A stretch of DNA of 64,000 bases from Medicago truncatula (GCF_003473485.1 NC_053046.1:4722001-4786000); one strand, 5' to 3'; counted from the first letter of the stretch, positions 1 to 12,486 are shown. Translations and numbers: made by a program. The notes: generated by a model not told the origin, from the sequence alone.

Positions 1-274
1 TATGTCTCGTACGTTTGGTTCTTGTAATTTTTTTTCTTCAATTTTTCGTCTTCAGTTTTTTAAAAAAGTTCCTGGACCTATTAACCTTAATTTCCATTTT
101 TTTAAATTGATTTTTTATTAATAGGAATGCCACATTAGATGCTAAGTGGCCACTTATACACAATCAGCGTGCACCACGTTAGCATCAGAGTGCCACGTTG
201 CAGCTTCAATGGGCCCAAGGATTTTTTAAAAAAACAAAAAAATTTGTAAGGACGAAAAACAACATTTTTTTTTA
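1..274. other. No gene seen; AT-rich, repeat-like edge
   Basis: No credible coding sequence. The stretch is rich in homopolymer runs. Its right end, and the sequence just after the next element (about 693-725), look like two halves of an older repeat that was interrupted by the 275-683 insertion. Confidence 0.4.
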
Positions 275-683
275 GGTTTAAATGTGTCATTGGTCCCTTC
301 ACTTTCATCAGAATTTGGTATTGGTCCCTGCACTTTTTTTTGTTTGGCATTGGTCCATGTACTTTGTAAAAATATTGGTATTGATCCCTCTATTAACTTT
401 CTGTTAAAAAAAACACAAAACTAACGGAGTGCCACGGGGCCCAATCATTTCACGCTACGTGGCACCAATATCAATATTTTTCAAAGTGCAGGGACCAATA
501 CCAATATTTTTACAAAGTGCAGGGTCCAATACCAATACTTTTGTGTTTTTTTAACATAAAGTTAACAGAGGGACCAATATCAATATTTTCACAAAGTGCA
601 GGGACCAATTCCAAACAAAAAAAAGTGTAGGGATCAATGCCAAAATCTGATGAAAGTGCAGGGACTAAAGGCATATTTAAGCC
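275..683. mobile_element. Mutator-type MITE with 9-bp target duplication
   Basis: The first ~80 bases (from ggtttaaatgtg) are matched in reverse complement by the last ~80 (ending catatttaagcc), so the element forms a long stem. The 9-bp sequence tttttttta lies immediately on both sides (266-274 and 684-692), as expected for Mutator superfamily insertion. No coding capacity, hence non-autonomous. Its ends resemble those at 19662-19999 and 61095-62354. The poly-T target makes the exact boundary a little soft. Confidence 0.75.
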
Positions 684-3066
684 TTTTTTTTACAAGGACC
701 AAAATCCAACCAAGGCATATTTGCAACGGAGGGGAGTGTATATTTTAACATAAGAAGGGATGAGAGTGTAATTCAAGCTTCTCATAAGGGATGGATGTGT
801 AATTTACTAAAAAATGTAAGGGTGTGAGAGAAAATAAAAAAATCTAGTTTGTTAAATTTTAAGAGACTAAATTGATACTTTTTTTAATTTTGTATGTCGA
901 CATCACTCGCTGGAAATGGAAGGACGTGGGAGAAAATGGAAGCATGAAACGACATCCAGGAAAGCAAAATAGAAGGATTTTTGTTTAGGGTTTTCAATTT
1001 CACAAACCATTCTTTGTTTATGCATTAAACAGTAAATTATTCCTTTTTTTGTGTTAAACACGATCATTCATTCTCTTATTGTGAAACAGTTCAATTTTTT
1101 TGTATATCTTGATTTTATTTTAATAAGATATTCATTAAAAGATTTGAACCAACTTGTTTCACCGCGGGTTTCACCAGTTCGACCATAGAACCGCTCGAGT
1201 TTCTCCGATTTACTTGCATACCTAGTTCGATGAGCTGGCTAACCAATGAACCCCTTTGTTTCCCATTTCAACCGGCCATACTTGTTGGTCCAAGTTTTAA
1301 AACATCAGCTTTATGAATTTGTCTATATATTTTTTTTTTAAATCTTGGAATAATTTTAATGAGCTTATCTAATTGATTTGGAGATCAAATGTATCACCAC
1401 AACGCTCATAAAAAAAAAAAAAAAAAAAACACAATTCATCCATGTAACTGTTAATCCTTTCAAATAGACCCTGCAATATAATTACTAATCATTATTAATT
1501 TGGTCTCTAAGATCGTTTTCTTAAAACGATTTACATATTTAACCCTAATCACATATAGGCTTGATTTTTCATTTGCAAAGTATTTCACCCACTACATTAA
1601 TGCATTATAGTGGTTAAAAGATATAAAATTGTTGCATCGGTAAAAATTCAATTCGAATCCAAAACATCTAGTTAAACTTGAAAAAGAAAAACCAGAAAAT
1701 CTTATCCTAGGCAAGTTTCAATTTGGATTCTCTATATCCTCTTTTTGTCTTGTTATTGATGTACAATTTCATTATACAACCAACCTTAATCACGTTATAT
1801 GAGCCATTTATATGTTGGTTATTTTTGTTATATAAATCAATATGTATATGTCATTGAATCTACATTTAGCATTCATTGGGTTCCAGGGAACTCTATTGGC
1901 TATGTCCTAATCAGAAATCATTATTGTGAAAGTAGTCAAATTTAAAATTAAGAAGCTCATTTCATGGAATGCAACTGTTAATTAGCACGACCTAATGAGT
2001 TTCAATATCCCCCTTTTGCCGCAGATGAAAAAAGTGTAATAGAGAGAGTTGAGAAGAGTACGACGACCCTTCACATAATGTTTGGGGTGCAACGTAAATT
2101 GGTGGGTGGGTGGGTGTCACAAAGGTTAACACTTTCTTACACTATCGTTTTTAGTGGTATTGGCTTTTCTTAACCCTTATAATTTTGGGAGGCTAAGTTA
2201 ATACAAAATTATACTCTAACGGGGTTCCATAAGTGGGCTGTGAGATTCAACCATCAAATTAGTCTCTTTTTAAATTGCATACCGAGTTTTTAAAAGAAGA
2301 TAAAGAAATTAATTTTATTAAAGAAAGTCTGACAATAAATAAAAAGTCAAGACTGCTGAAATATAAGATGAAGTCTTTAGTCGTTATGTAATCTGAATTA
2401 TGAAGAACACGTTTAGCTAAATAATGAGCAGTTTGGTTGGTCTCAGTCTAAAATATACAAAATTTAAACTATGAAAGCAAACATTAAAATCAATACACTA
2501 CTCAATAGATATGACATAGGTGGAAGATTGTTGATGAACATTCAATCTCAATACTACATTAGAAGCATCTGATTCTGCTATAAGATTCAGAAAAGAGATA
2601 TCTACTGTTAATTTCAAACCATTCTGCATGACTAAAGCTTCTGCTATCTCTAAATCTGATAATAAAAAAAACTTGCCGGCAACTAGCACAAATGACAACA
2701 TCTTCATTATCTCTCGCCACAACACCAATACCCTATTTACCTCCCTCTATCAATATGTTGCAACAACATTAAGCTTATAACAAACACTAAGAGGGGTGTC
2801 CAATGGACATCAGATAAGGCCAAATTTAGATCAGATAATGCCAAATTTAGACTTCCATTTAATGTCTCTAACAACATCGTATCAACACTCTTATCTTGTT
2901 GTCTTTTGAACCTTAGCAGGAGTTAGTAATATTAGTTTGTAACTTGTAAGTGAAATGGAATTACTCTTATTGCGTCCATGTAATGACTTATCAACAGCAA
3001 CACCATAAATAATACTACTAATAAATTCCCCAGCTCTTTATTTTTTTTTTCTAACATCAATTTCAG

Positions 3067-3068
<2 letters not shown>
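684..3068. other. Intergenic, no gene recognised
   Basis: AT-rich DNA with many stops in all frames. The short open frames here have no recognisable domain, splice structure or compositional support. A long poly-A run lies near 1409-1428. Confidence 0.5.

Positions 3069-3106
<38 letters not shown>
3069..3106. repeat. (TA)n microsatellite
   Basis: Uninterrupted TA dinucleotide tract that directly abuts the MITE at 3107. Confidence 0.9.
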
Positions 3107-3110
<4 letters not shown>

Positions 3111-3291
3111 AATGATATTTGTACAACCAATTTTTGACAACTTTTGTGACAACCTTTTCTCTCATACTCACATTATGTTTTTACTTTTTCTCTCTATTGC
3201 TTTGATTTTTGTGCCAATACTTTCTTTTCTTTGCAAAATTTTGGATGTACTAAAAGTTGTCACATAATTGGTTGTTCAAATAACATAACTC
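3107..3291. mobile_element. Short MITE, terminal inverted repeats, TA-rich target
   Basis: The left end (gagaaatgatatttgtacaa) and the reverse complement of the right end (gagttatgttatttgaacaa) match over about 26 bases. The interior is non-coding and shares a TCTCTATTGCTTTGATTTT core with a relative at 54952-55130. It sits in a TA tract. Confidence 0.65.
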
Positions 3292-5779
3292 TATATATAT
3301 TATCATATGTTACTGCCATGTTTTACCTAATATTGTCTCTCTTCTAACACCCATGTTATAATTATTAGTCAGATTCCACCCATCAATAATTTCTAAACAT
3401 CAATTTCGTGACCAAGTTTCAATCAGAGTATATGCATTTCATGGAACCAACGTTGATGATGTAAAATAAGAAATGGAGAAAGAGACAATGACACGTTCTT
3501 TTATACTCCATGCTGATTGTCACATTTCTTCACATTCATTGGTTGTCCATGCTCTGGTGTTTATTATCTCTCTACTATAAAGTCAAGTATTTTGTGTTTA
3601 CGCTTGCTGCTGTTTCAGTATTTCATTTCAATTATCACTTTTGTTATAATAAAAAGTTTATGTTAATTGTCATGTAAGTAAAACTCATTGTAAAATGAGG
3701 TAGCTATACATTTGATATGTTGATCAAACACGGATTTGAATTCACAATTTTATATTTTTCAGCATTTTGTATGTGAGTTTCAACGTTTGATTTTCAACAT
3801 TAGGTGACTGAGGGGAACTCATAGCCCTCACGGTATATTTAAGGGTATTAATGTTGTAATATGAAGCATAGTATTGCGTGTATGTTTTGTAATATCAAAA
3901 CCTTAATTCATTCAATTTACGAAACTACAACTGCTCTATAGTCGTAGAGATAGACATATTTAACTGAATTGTGTAAATAAAAATCGATTATCTTGCAATT
4001 TATGTTTCAATTACTCTTATATTAATTACTAGTTGTTCTACTAACATTAACCATTTTAAGTCGGTTAATTCAATACTTAAAAATATTAACTTGAAAAAAC
4101 TAAGGTCTTGAGAATTTTAATTTTAAGACCATATTATCTTACTTCTACAAAATTTTTGATGATAAAATTTAGATTGAAGAAATGGTGTTTTAGTCTAAAG
4201 CATGGAAAACATTTGAATCCTACTTCTACAATTTCATACTAAATCAGTGATTATCAACGAAATATATATTTCATAGTGATAATTATCACTATTGTTAAAA
4301 GTGTATGGCAAACTTAATTTGCTAATATATGGACCACAAATATTATATTTGAGGTTACCTAGTTTTTGATTCGTAGGGTCCATTATTGGAGAAGTTTTGA
4401 TCAATCCTATATTCTTCCATGTGTATAGTTTCTATAGTTAATTAGTAAGTGCACTAAACCCACCTGCGCATGCTTGCTCTTGATGTATACGTCAATTGCA
4501 GGTTGAACAGCAAAGATGAAGATTTGGCAATCATATCCTTTTTAATAAAAACAATGTTCCTAGAGATAGAGGCAGCGATTTTATGATTTCATTTCAGTTA
4601 GGTCGTTCACAAACAAATCCTTTAATATTTTTCTACGAAAAAAACAATTAGGTTAGTTTTTGTTCTTCTTTCTTTCTGGCTCTTTAGAGCTAGAGAGTAG
4701 GGACAAAGATATTTGTAGATTATGTGCCAATAAGATCCTTACTCCGAGTCTCTAACAATTGGATTTGGACAGACATCCTTATGATGCGATGTATGAGTTA
4801 AATCTTTACTAACTTGATAGACCGACCTCATTTGATAAAAAAAAAAACTCATGATTTAATTATCATTTATAGATACAAGATATGATAAATGTATCATATC
4901 TTGATTCAACCTGTTGTTTAGTGCGCCAAATAAATTTAACCTATTTCTTATCTTGTTTCATTCTCTCTTGTTATTTTTTTAATCCTTAGTTTTTCATGGG
5001 TTAAAACTAAGGATTACAAAACCCTCTCTAAGTCTTGATTTGTGCCGCTTGGCCCGACCATAAATTAAACTTAAACAAGACAAAAATATATTCAATCATT
5101 TATAACTTATGTTTATTTTTTTGTCGTCGTCAAATTATCTTACTGGTTATTTGTCTTCTTAGTATTGGTGGTGGAGGGAGTACAGGGCCTCTAGAGGTCC
5201 CCCACCCCCACACACACACATTTAATAATTTTTTTATATATATACTACAATTAAACTATATTTCTACCATTTACTATATTAATTGGCAACTAATATCATT
5301 AATTTTGTACTTTATATTCTCTTAAATTGTCTCATATTTCATAAAGTTTATCGATATGATCTCTCTACAACACATTTTAAATCTAAAAGAAAAAATAAGG
5401 GAGTTGGTGGAGTGTTGTGTGATCAATTAATCTTAACGTACTTTTAACCGTGTTTGCACTTTAGATATTGTGTATTCTTTTTATTAATTACTTTTTACCA
5501 TATGTTTAGTTATCTTTGGTTTTAATTTGGCTTAACTTAAATTCTGAGTTAATCTTCGGATTTTAGTGCATTTTGATCAAGAACTTAGATTGTACTTATC
5601 TGATTGAAGCCTGTGAACATGCATTGAAATTTCGATAATACACAATATGCATAGTTTAATTTCTACAATTGAATCAATAAATCTCACCGATAATTTAAAT
5701 GAAGAACACACTTGTGTATGATGTATTCCCTATTTGTATTGAAAGATAAATTTGCACTTGGCCCGAACCATTGCTCACT
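3292..5779. other. Intergenic, no gene recognised
   Basis: No coding signal on either strand. The longest open frame (about 5035-5325, +) has low-complexity hydrophobic and Asn/Ile-rich sequence typical of random AT-rich DNA. Confidence 0.5.
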
Positions 5780-6386
5780 TATGTAAGTGAAAATTGTTTT
5801 TCTGACATAGAATACTTCCTATTGACACAAGTAAATGACACTTTTATCCCCAGCGACAGTTAACAACCGTTACGCTATGCGCCAACAGTTAACAACCGGT
5901 GACTTTCCAGCGGCAGTTAACTGTTGTTTCTTTCTGTTATATGAACAGAGCAGCATAGGAGTTGCTATAAGCACAAAATCAAGTAAGTTTTTTTGAATCC
6001 TATTGCGTTGCTATTTTGTGATTGATTTGATAGTTTTTTTTTGGTTAAATTGCGATTATAGAGGTTTATTGATTTTATGATGTTATGATAGTTTAGGTTG
6101 TTTGAATTGTTAGGTTTAGGTTAGAAATTTGGTAAAAAAAAAAGGTTTAGGTTATAATTGTTTAGATTGTTAGAATTGTTATGAAATTATGGTAGAATTT
6201 TTAGGATTAGATGAATTGTTGTATAATCGTTGCGATTAGTTTAGGTTTGTTATGAAATTTTGTTGTTATGAATTTGTGATAGAGTTGTTACGGTATAATT
6301 TTTAGGATTAGTTTAGGTTTTGATGAATTATTGTAGAATTGTTACGACATGGTGTAGGTTTTGATCGCCGATTTGTTTATTTAGAT

Positions 6387-6620
6387 ATGTCTCAGAATCA
6401 GGGAAACATTGAGTTGAACAAAAAGGAGGGTGACGACAAGAAGAAAGAAAATTCGCCGATGACATAGCACATAATCACATGTGATGGATCTATCAAAAAG
6501 AAGGATTCAAAGGTGCTGGTGTATAATCATTCGAGGTTGAGGAGGAGCGGGAGGACATGCTATTTTGGTCCTCAGCCAAAAGCAGGCGCCCCAAGGCTGT
6601 CGAGGACAACCCAATTGACT
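6387..6620 (+). pseudogene. Broken open reading frame inside the MULE
   Basis: Starting at 6387 the frame reads a charged, Lys/Glu/Asp-rich peptide of about 26 residues to a stop, then continues open again for roughly 50 residues. This suggests a decayed protein gene carried by the element. I do not recognise the product. It could equally be chance. Confidence 0.25.
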
Positions 6621-6960
6621 TTGTGATGAGGAAGATGATTAAATGTAATGGGTTGTAATATCTAATTGTTTTGGATCTTTTTTTATGGTACATTTTGCTA
6701 GACATATTGGTACTTTGAATAAATTCGCGTTTTGAATAATTTCAATTAAAATCGCGTTTTGAATAATTGCGTATTCGAATAAAAACTAATTAAATCTAAC
6801 GTGAATTCAACTAATTAAAATTGCGTAATGAATAAATAAATTCGAAAAGTGAATAAATAAGATAATTATTGTTCCGTTCAAAACAACATGTATTATGCAT
6901 ATTCAACTATATATGTTATCACATTAGATTACATTACATTCCGGAATGTACCTTCCAACT

Positions 6961-7180
6961 GCAACAATTATCTTACCCTTGAATAGGGCAAATTCAAACT
7001 TTCTAAACAGCATGACTGCAGCATGCGATGAGCATTTTAAATGATGGTATTTAAGCGTCAAAAGAATGAGGTGCATTCCTTGACACTTAAATATCATCAT
7101 TCAAAATGCTCATCGAATGCTGGATTCCTGCCGTTTAACAAGTTTGAATTACCCCATTCAAAGGAAGACAATTGTTGTAG
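6961..7180. repeat. Imperfect hairpin 1 (about 220 bp)
   Basis: The left arm (caaattcaaactttctaaac ... gatgagcattttaaatgatg) is the near reverse complement of the right arm (catcattcaaaatgctcatc ... gtttaacaagtttgaatt). The apex contains the small palindrome gtcaaaagaatgaggtgcat/tccttgacac. A related, longer hairpin follows directly. Confidence 0.8.
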
Positions 7181-7197
7181 TTGGACGTTTGTACCTC

Positions 7198-7512
7198 GCA
7201 ACTACAACAATTGTGTTACCTTTGAATGGAGTAAATTCAAACTTGCCAAGCAGTAAGACTCCAATATACGACCGGCGTTCCCAATGTTCCATTCAAAAGA
7301 TTAAATTCTTGTTAGGTTGGGATTAAATAATGGTATTCAAATGTCAAAAGAATGAGGTCCATTCCTTGACACTTCAATACCTTCATTTAAACTGGCCTAA
7401 CAAGAATTTAATCTTTTGACAGGAACAATGAGAATGTCGGTCGAATATTGGAGTCCTGCCGTTTGGCAAGTTTGAATTACCCCATTCAGAGGAAGACAAT
7501 TGTTGTAGCTGC
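7198..7512. repeat. Imperfect hairpin 2 (about 315 bp)
   Basis: The arms begin and end with ctacaacaattgt / acaattgttgtag and include a long match around gattaaattcttgttaggtt versus its inverse near 7389-7418. The apex is almost the same as hairpin 1 (gtcaaaagaatgaggtccat). The two hairpins appear to be diverged tandem copies. Confidence 0.8.
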
Positions 7513-7532
7513 AAGGTGCATTCATTTGGTAC

Positions 7533-7826
7533 CTAATGACGATCTTCTGGCGGAATCAAACTTTTGATGATATCTTCAGTTGATCTCAGCAACGTCACCC
7601 GCATATCGATCCACTGGAACATGTTGTGCTCCCAAAACATGCTCGTCACGTTTTTGTCGTTCGTTAATTCCACCCAAGTGAATGATACTCTCCCCTCATC
7701 GAGCGTTGGACGTTTATACCGAATGTGTTCCACTTTCCTTGTGTCTCTGGGGTTGACTCCTTGGTTGAATTCAGTCAGTTTTTCCTTGAGACCTCTTAAC
7801 GTTACACCAAGGCACCGAACCTTCAA
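7533..7826 (-). pseudogene. Transposon-associated N-terminal protein remnant
   Basis: A 97-residue minus-strand frame lies inside the MULE, just before its right terminal repeat. It reads like the N-terminal region (before the zinc finger and catalytic domain) of plant Mutator-type transposase proteins, e.g. the stretch RVSFTWVELTNDKNV followed by a run ending in SLIPPEDRH. The identification rests on general resemblance and position only. Nothing corresponding to the catalytic DDE domain or an SWIM finger is present in the element, so it is a remnant at best. Confidence 0.45.
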
Positions 7827-8576
7827 CCTCTGAGGTTCTCCGCCGTTGAATTGTGCATGAACGTCGATTCACCCGGCCATTGTTTCAAATCTACACAATT
7901 AGAAATTAAAAATAATCAATGAAAAACTCATTCCAACACTTGTAGTGAAAATTTGACATAAACCCTAAAAAGCCTAAACAAACCCTAAAAAATTTATAAA
8001 ATTCAAAAAAATAAAAATAAAAATTTAAGCAATATAACTTCATTATAATAGGTATTTATAATATATGTTAATAGCATTTCAGATCTACAACATAACTATA
8101 TTAAAAACAAAAATTCAAAATTTAATAATTAAACAACAACTAAAATTATAAACATATAAACACATCTACTAACTAAAATGTATGACAATATCATAAGTGA
8201 TAACTTACTTGTGATTTAGTGGAAGAAATTTTGGATGATTTGGTAGAGTTTTTTTAGAGAGAGAGTGAAAATTTGAGAGAAAGATGGTGATGGTGATTAT
8301 GGAATGAGTGTCTGGATTTTGGCTACTGACTTGAATATATCACGAACACAACGACAATTAACTGCCGCTGGAAGCCAGCGGTTGTTAACTGTCGGCGCAT
8401 AGTCTAACGGTTGTTAACTGTCGTTGGTGTAAAAATGTCATTTACTTATGTCAATAAGAAATATTCTATGTCAAAAATGCAATTTTCTATGTAAGTTATG
8501 CACATAACTTGATATACATATATTGTTTTTTATATATAACAAATATACATACATTGTTGGTGATTAAGAAAGGGAA

Positions 8577-9442
8577 ATGTTAACGAGTGCCTCCGGGTAG
8601 AGCTGTCAAAACGGACCGGGCCGTATGGGCCGGTCCGTTTAGCCCGATTAATTATAGGGCTTAGGCCTTAAATATTGAGCCCGAATTTTAATAGGGTTTT
8701 TAGCCCGGTCCTAAAAAGTCCGCTACCCGTTAGGGCTAGCCCGAACGGACCGAGGGTAGCTCGCTAACCCGCATAACAAAAAAAAATACTATAAATTATA
8801 TATATATATATATTTTCAAATAATTCTTTACTTTGTTGATTATCAAAGTAATAAATAAAAGTGAAAATTCAATGAATTAACACAAATATACATGTAATAT
8901 AAAATTATATTTACTCGTTTCGTTATTTATAATTGTAAAGATCGAATATATAAATATCTATAACCATAACGTATCTAATTTATTTACAATTGTTTTCCTC
9001 GCCGTTTTAGTTTACGACGTTTGTACAAAAATGTTTACAATTTATTTTTGTTCTAGGCATTATTTAAACATACTAAAAATATTATTTATAAAAAAAAAAT
9101 TATAGGAGTATTTTATAGTACTTTTTCTTAAAAATAATATATAATTTTTAATACGGGCTGGCCCGTTAAGTCCGCGGCCCGTGTAGGGCCGGACTCGGGT
9201 AGTATATTTCAAGCTCGTTTTTCAACCGGGCTTTGTTGGCCGTCCCGATAAAGCCCGAAGCCCGTTAGGGCCGGGCCGTCTGTTTTGACAGCTCTACCTC
9301 CGGGGCACTGGTTAAGGCCTTCAAATGGTAACTTTTCATAGCTCTACCTCGGAAATCGAAATCTTTGACTTTTTATAAAATAATTTATTCTTTTGAAATC
9401 CTTAAACAGTGTTTCGGGGACACTCGTTAACAAGACCTATTA
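8577..9442. mobile_element. Fold-back MITE split by a hAT insertion
   Basis: With the inner 8598-9296 element removed, the left segment (tgttaacgagtgcctccggg, then ggcactggttaagg) pairs with an inverted copy near 9400-9440 (tgtttcggggacactcgtta). An older short inverted-repeat element therefore served as the target for the hAT element. Outer boundaries are approximate. Confidence 0.5.
8598..9296. mobile_element. Non-autonomous hAT element with 8-bp target duplication
   Basis: Terminal inverted repeats begin TAGAGCTGTCAAAAC on both ends, followed by GC-rich arms full of gggcc/cccgtt motifs. An exact 8-bp duplication, cctccggg, lies at 8590-8597 and 9297-9304, diagnostic of hAT transposition. 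The core is AT-rich and has no coding region. Confidence 0.9.
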
Positions 9443-10021
9443 AAAAAAACCACAATGCCCTTTCAAAAAAATACAACTAAAAAACACAACATGATCTAAA
9501 TTTGGGGTTTCTCTTCTCAGCCCTACAAAACAGAAAGTATTCGCAACTTGTGGACAAAATGAATGAATAAGAAAGCACTACATGATCAAAAGTTAGGATG
9601 TTCCACTAAAAAAATTAGGTTGGCCAATAAAATTGGTTTTAAATAGATCCCCAAAATACAAAGTGATCTATCCTTATTCCTTACACTGACCCACTGGTTC
9701 TTCTCATATCTTAAATACTTTGTTAAATTCTGTTGGCATTCAAACCTAAATATAGAAGTTTCTTTTTAGTTTCCTTCTAATAATAGCACATCAACACAAA
9801 CACGTGCAAATGGACTATTTCGAAATTTATGTAGATCCCCGAAAAAGAAGTATATATTAGTCTTTTGATTTGATTAAATTGTGTTAGTTTACTTCTTTTC
9901 GTCTACTATGTTGTTAGTCAAAGTCTATTCTATTAGTCAGAGTATATATTAAACAAAATTTTGTATCTTCTCAATGAATCTTCTTTTTCATTGTATTAGT
10001 CCCATTTTCAAAAATAAATAT
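9443..10021. other. Intergenic, no gene recognised
   Basis: No supported reading frame, RNA gene or clear repeat. Confidence 0.45.
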
Positions 10022-10977
10022 TAGTCCCATGTATAAATTATAAGTTAGAGAATTGTGTAACTCTCTCAAAATTATGCTATTTGAGATCATTCAATCCGGC
10101 ATAATTGAATTGAATATTTTTTTTGACAAAAATAAATGATATTCATTCATTCAAATTGATAGAGTACATTGATATAATGCAAATTCGCTAAAAAACATAT
10201 GACTATATTTAAATCTCCGGAATAGTCATGTCTCCGGATCTGCAACGTAGATGACACCAAAGTCATTGATTGGATCTGCACTGGATTGAAGCTGATCTGA
10301 CAATCTGAACCGATCAAATACCTGAGAGAAACAAGAAAGACAAACAACGTCGCACAAAGACGACGAACTAACCAACATCGCACGAAGACGACGAAATCAC
10401 AAAATAAGAAATGTAACAGATGTGAAAATCACTTATTTCAATAAAAGGGAAATAGAAAAACGAGTTATATGGATGATTTTGGGTCAAAAATTGACCCTAA
10501 ATTACCCCTCCGACAAAAAGAAGAAGGAGTGATGGCTAGGGTTTGAGGAGAGAAGAGAAAGAGAAAAAGGCTTGAATTGTTTTTGCAGAGGTAATTATTT
10601 ATCAAGGTATAATTTTTCACTCACCAATTATATATATAATTTCGAAAATTGTGGACAAAGTATATAATTGAATTGAATATATATATATATGACAGAGAAG
10701 AGATGAGGGAGAAAGAGAGGAGATGGGGGAGATAAAAAAAGATGGAGAAGTTTAATTAAAAAAATGATATATTTGTTAAAAGAAATTGGGAGAATTCAAA
10801 TAAGATGATAATGATGATGATGTTGAGGTTTAAGGTTGCTGATAATGATGTTGAAGAAGATGGAGTTCGGGATGACAATGGGCTACTTTTCGAAAAATAG
10901 TATAAGATGGAGTTGGGGAAGCCAAGTTGATGATAAGTTTCATTAAATAGCATAACTTATAATTTATACATGGGACT
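10022..10977. repeat. Segment bounded by 25-bp inverted repeats
   Basis: The sequence tagtcccatgtataaattat at the left occurs inverted at the right end (about 10952-10977). Inside are a repeat starting near 10135 (gatattcattcattcaaatt) that recurs on the other strand near 54540-54600, a purine-rich stretch around 10520-10570, and (TA)n. It is probably a decayed composite of transposon pieces. No target duplication was identified. Confidence 0.45.
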
Positions 10978-12261
10978 ACTTTTTTCAAAAATTACACATT
11001 TTCAAACTTGCATCTTTTGTAAAAAACTTTGCCTCCGATTTTTTGTTTATCTTAATGTAATGTTTTAAAATAATTTTCATTGTTATAGATTATTAATTAT
11101 TATATCATTTAGATTTTACCCGCGGGTAAACTTCCAAATGATTGTTATAGTTTTTCTAAGAAAAAAATCATTTATTTTAAAAAAATAATCACTTTTAAGA
11201 TTACTGTATCCGTTTGTTATAGATTTAAAAAAAAAAATTTAAAAATAATCTAAAAACAGTTTCAAATGAGAAGTTGTTATGAACAACTTAAAATAAAATA
11301 GATCTTTTTAGAGGAGAGAGAAAATATAATTTAAAAGAATGAACTAATTTTGTAACAAACAAATCCCTTTTATATAGTTGTATTCAAACAAACTAGATTA
11401 TTTGTTTAAAAAAGGTGATTTTTATTACAGTAAACAAACGCAAAATAGATTCTGATTTTTCATATAATCTCTAAAATATAAACTCTAAATTATTTTATAT
11501 CAAAATCACTTTTATTTTAATCCGTGATAAATGAGCCCATAATTATTAATAATGTAAATGATAAATAATAATCAGGTCATTATAGATTTTAAAATGATGT
11601 AATAATTAATAACAAACCAACTATAACTAACCATTCGCTCATCTTCCTCAATTATTTAATTTTTTCCATTTATTTGAGTCAGCTTAACTTAACATTCACC
11701 CCATGTCATTTGGGTAAAATTTGGTTTACTCTCGTACAATTTTTTTTTTTGGAAGTTCCCTTTAAAATTAGAAGATTCTTTGATACAAAATGGATGAGGT
11801 GGCACGCTAATTTGAATATGAAGACTATGCACAACTGCTTACGTGGTGCGCTAACTTGACAAATTATGTTTCTTTTTTTATTTTTTTTTATTTTCACTTG
11901 GATAAAAAATAATCAAGTCATTATTTTTTTTTAACATCTTCATCTCTTCTCCCTCTCTCATTCAACATCTTCATCAACAAAAATACATATGAAAAATGTA
12001 TTTTAAATATAGACGCTACTTTGCATATGGAATCTGTTGACGCTAGATTTAACGTTAATAAAATGTAAATGGTAAAATACTTAATTCCGTCAGGTTTAAC
12101 ATTGGCTTTGTGGATGTTACTGATGGTAAAACTTAATTTTGAAATCGGTTATATTGTTAACCTATTTCAAAAACAAAAAAAAACTCTATTCCATTAAGAC
12201 GAAAATCTATTTTTCCTCCCTACGAAATGTGTCCAGAGCTATAATTTTATACAAACCCACT
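10978..12261. other. Intergenic, MITE debris, no gene
   Basis: AT-rich. Fragments around 11120-11540 look like degraded fold-back MITE sequence. Open frames on both strands near 11670-11900 overlap each other and have no recognisable content. Confidence 0.4.
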
Positions 12262-12486
12262 TAGGGCCCATTTGGATTAGGTTATTTTAGAGCTTATATA
12301 AAACAGCTTATGCAAATAAATAAGTTTTTATGTATTATCTACAAGTTTTTAAGGTAGTTTATGAAAAAACAGTTTATGAAATATAATTTTCCTTAGTAAG
12401 AGCTTATAAATTAAAATAAAAGCTTATTTATTTACATAAGCTATATTTCATAAGCTAAAAATAAGCTCAATCCAAACGAGGCCTTA
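12262..12486. mobile_element. Short hAT-like MITE (GGGCCCRTTTGG type)
   Basis: The left end tagggcccatttggatta and the inverse of the right end (taaggcctcgtttggatt) pair, and the interior is built from agcttat-type palindromic blocks. This end motif is common in plant hAT MITEs. No clean target duplication is visible. Confidence 0.55.

Larger units (their letters stand above)
5789..8487. mobile_element. Mutator-like element, about 2.7 kb, degenerate
   Basis: Long terminal inverted repeats: gaaaattgtttttctgacat at the left end is matched in inverse at the right end, and homology continues inward over the taaatgacac, gttaacaaccg and agcggcagttaact blocks (about 150 bp). An exact 9-bp duplication, tatgtaagt, flanks it (5780-5788 and 8488-8496), the Mutator hallmark. 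Inside are two large hairpins (6961-7512), a minus-strand remnant at 7533-7826 and a broken + strand reading frame near 6387-6620. It has no intact transposase, so it is non-autonomous or decayed. Confidence 0.85.
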
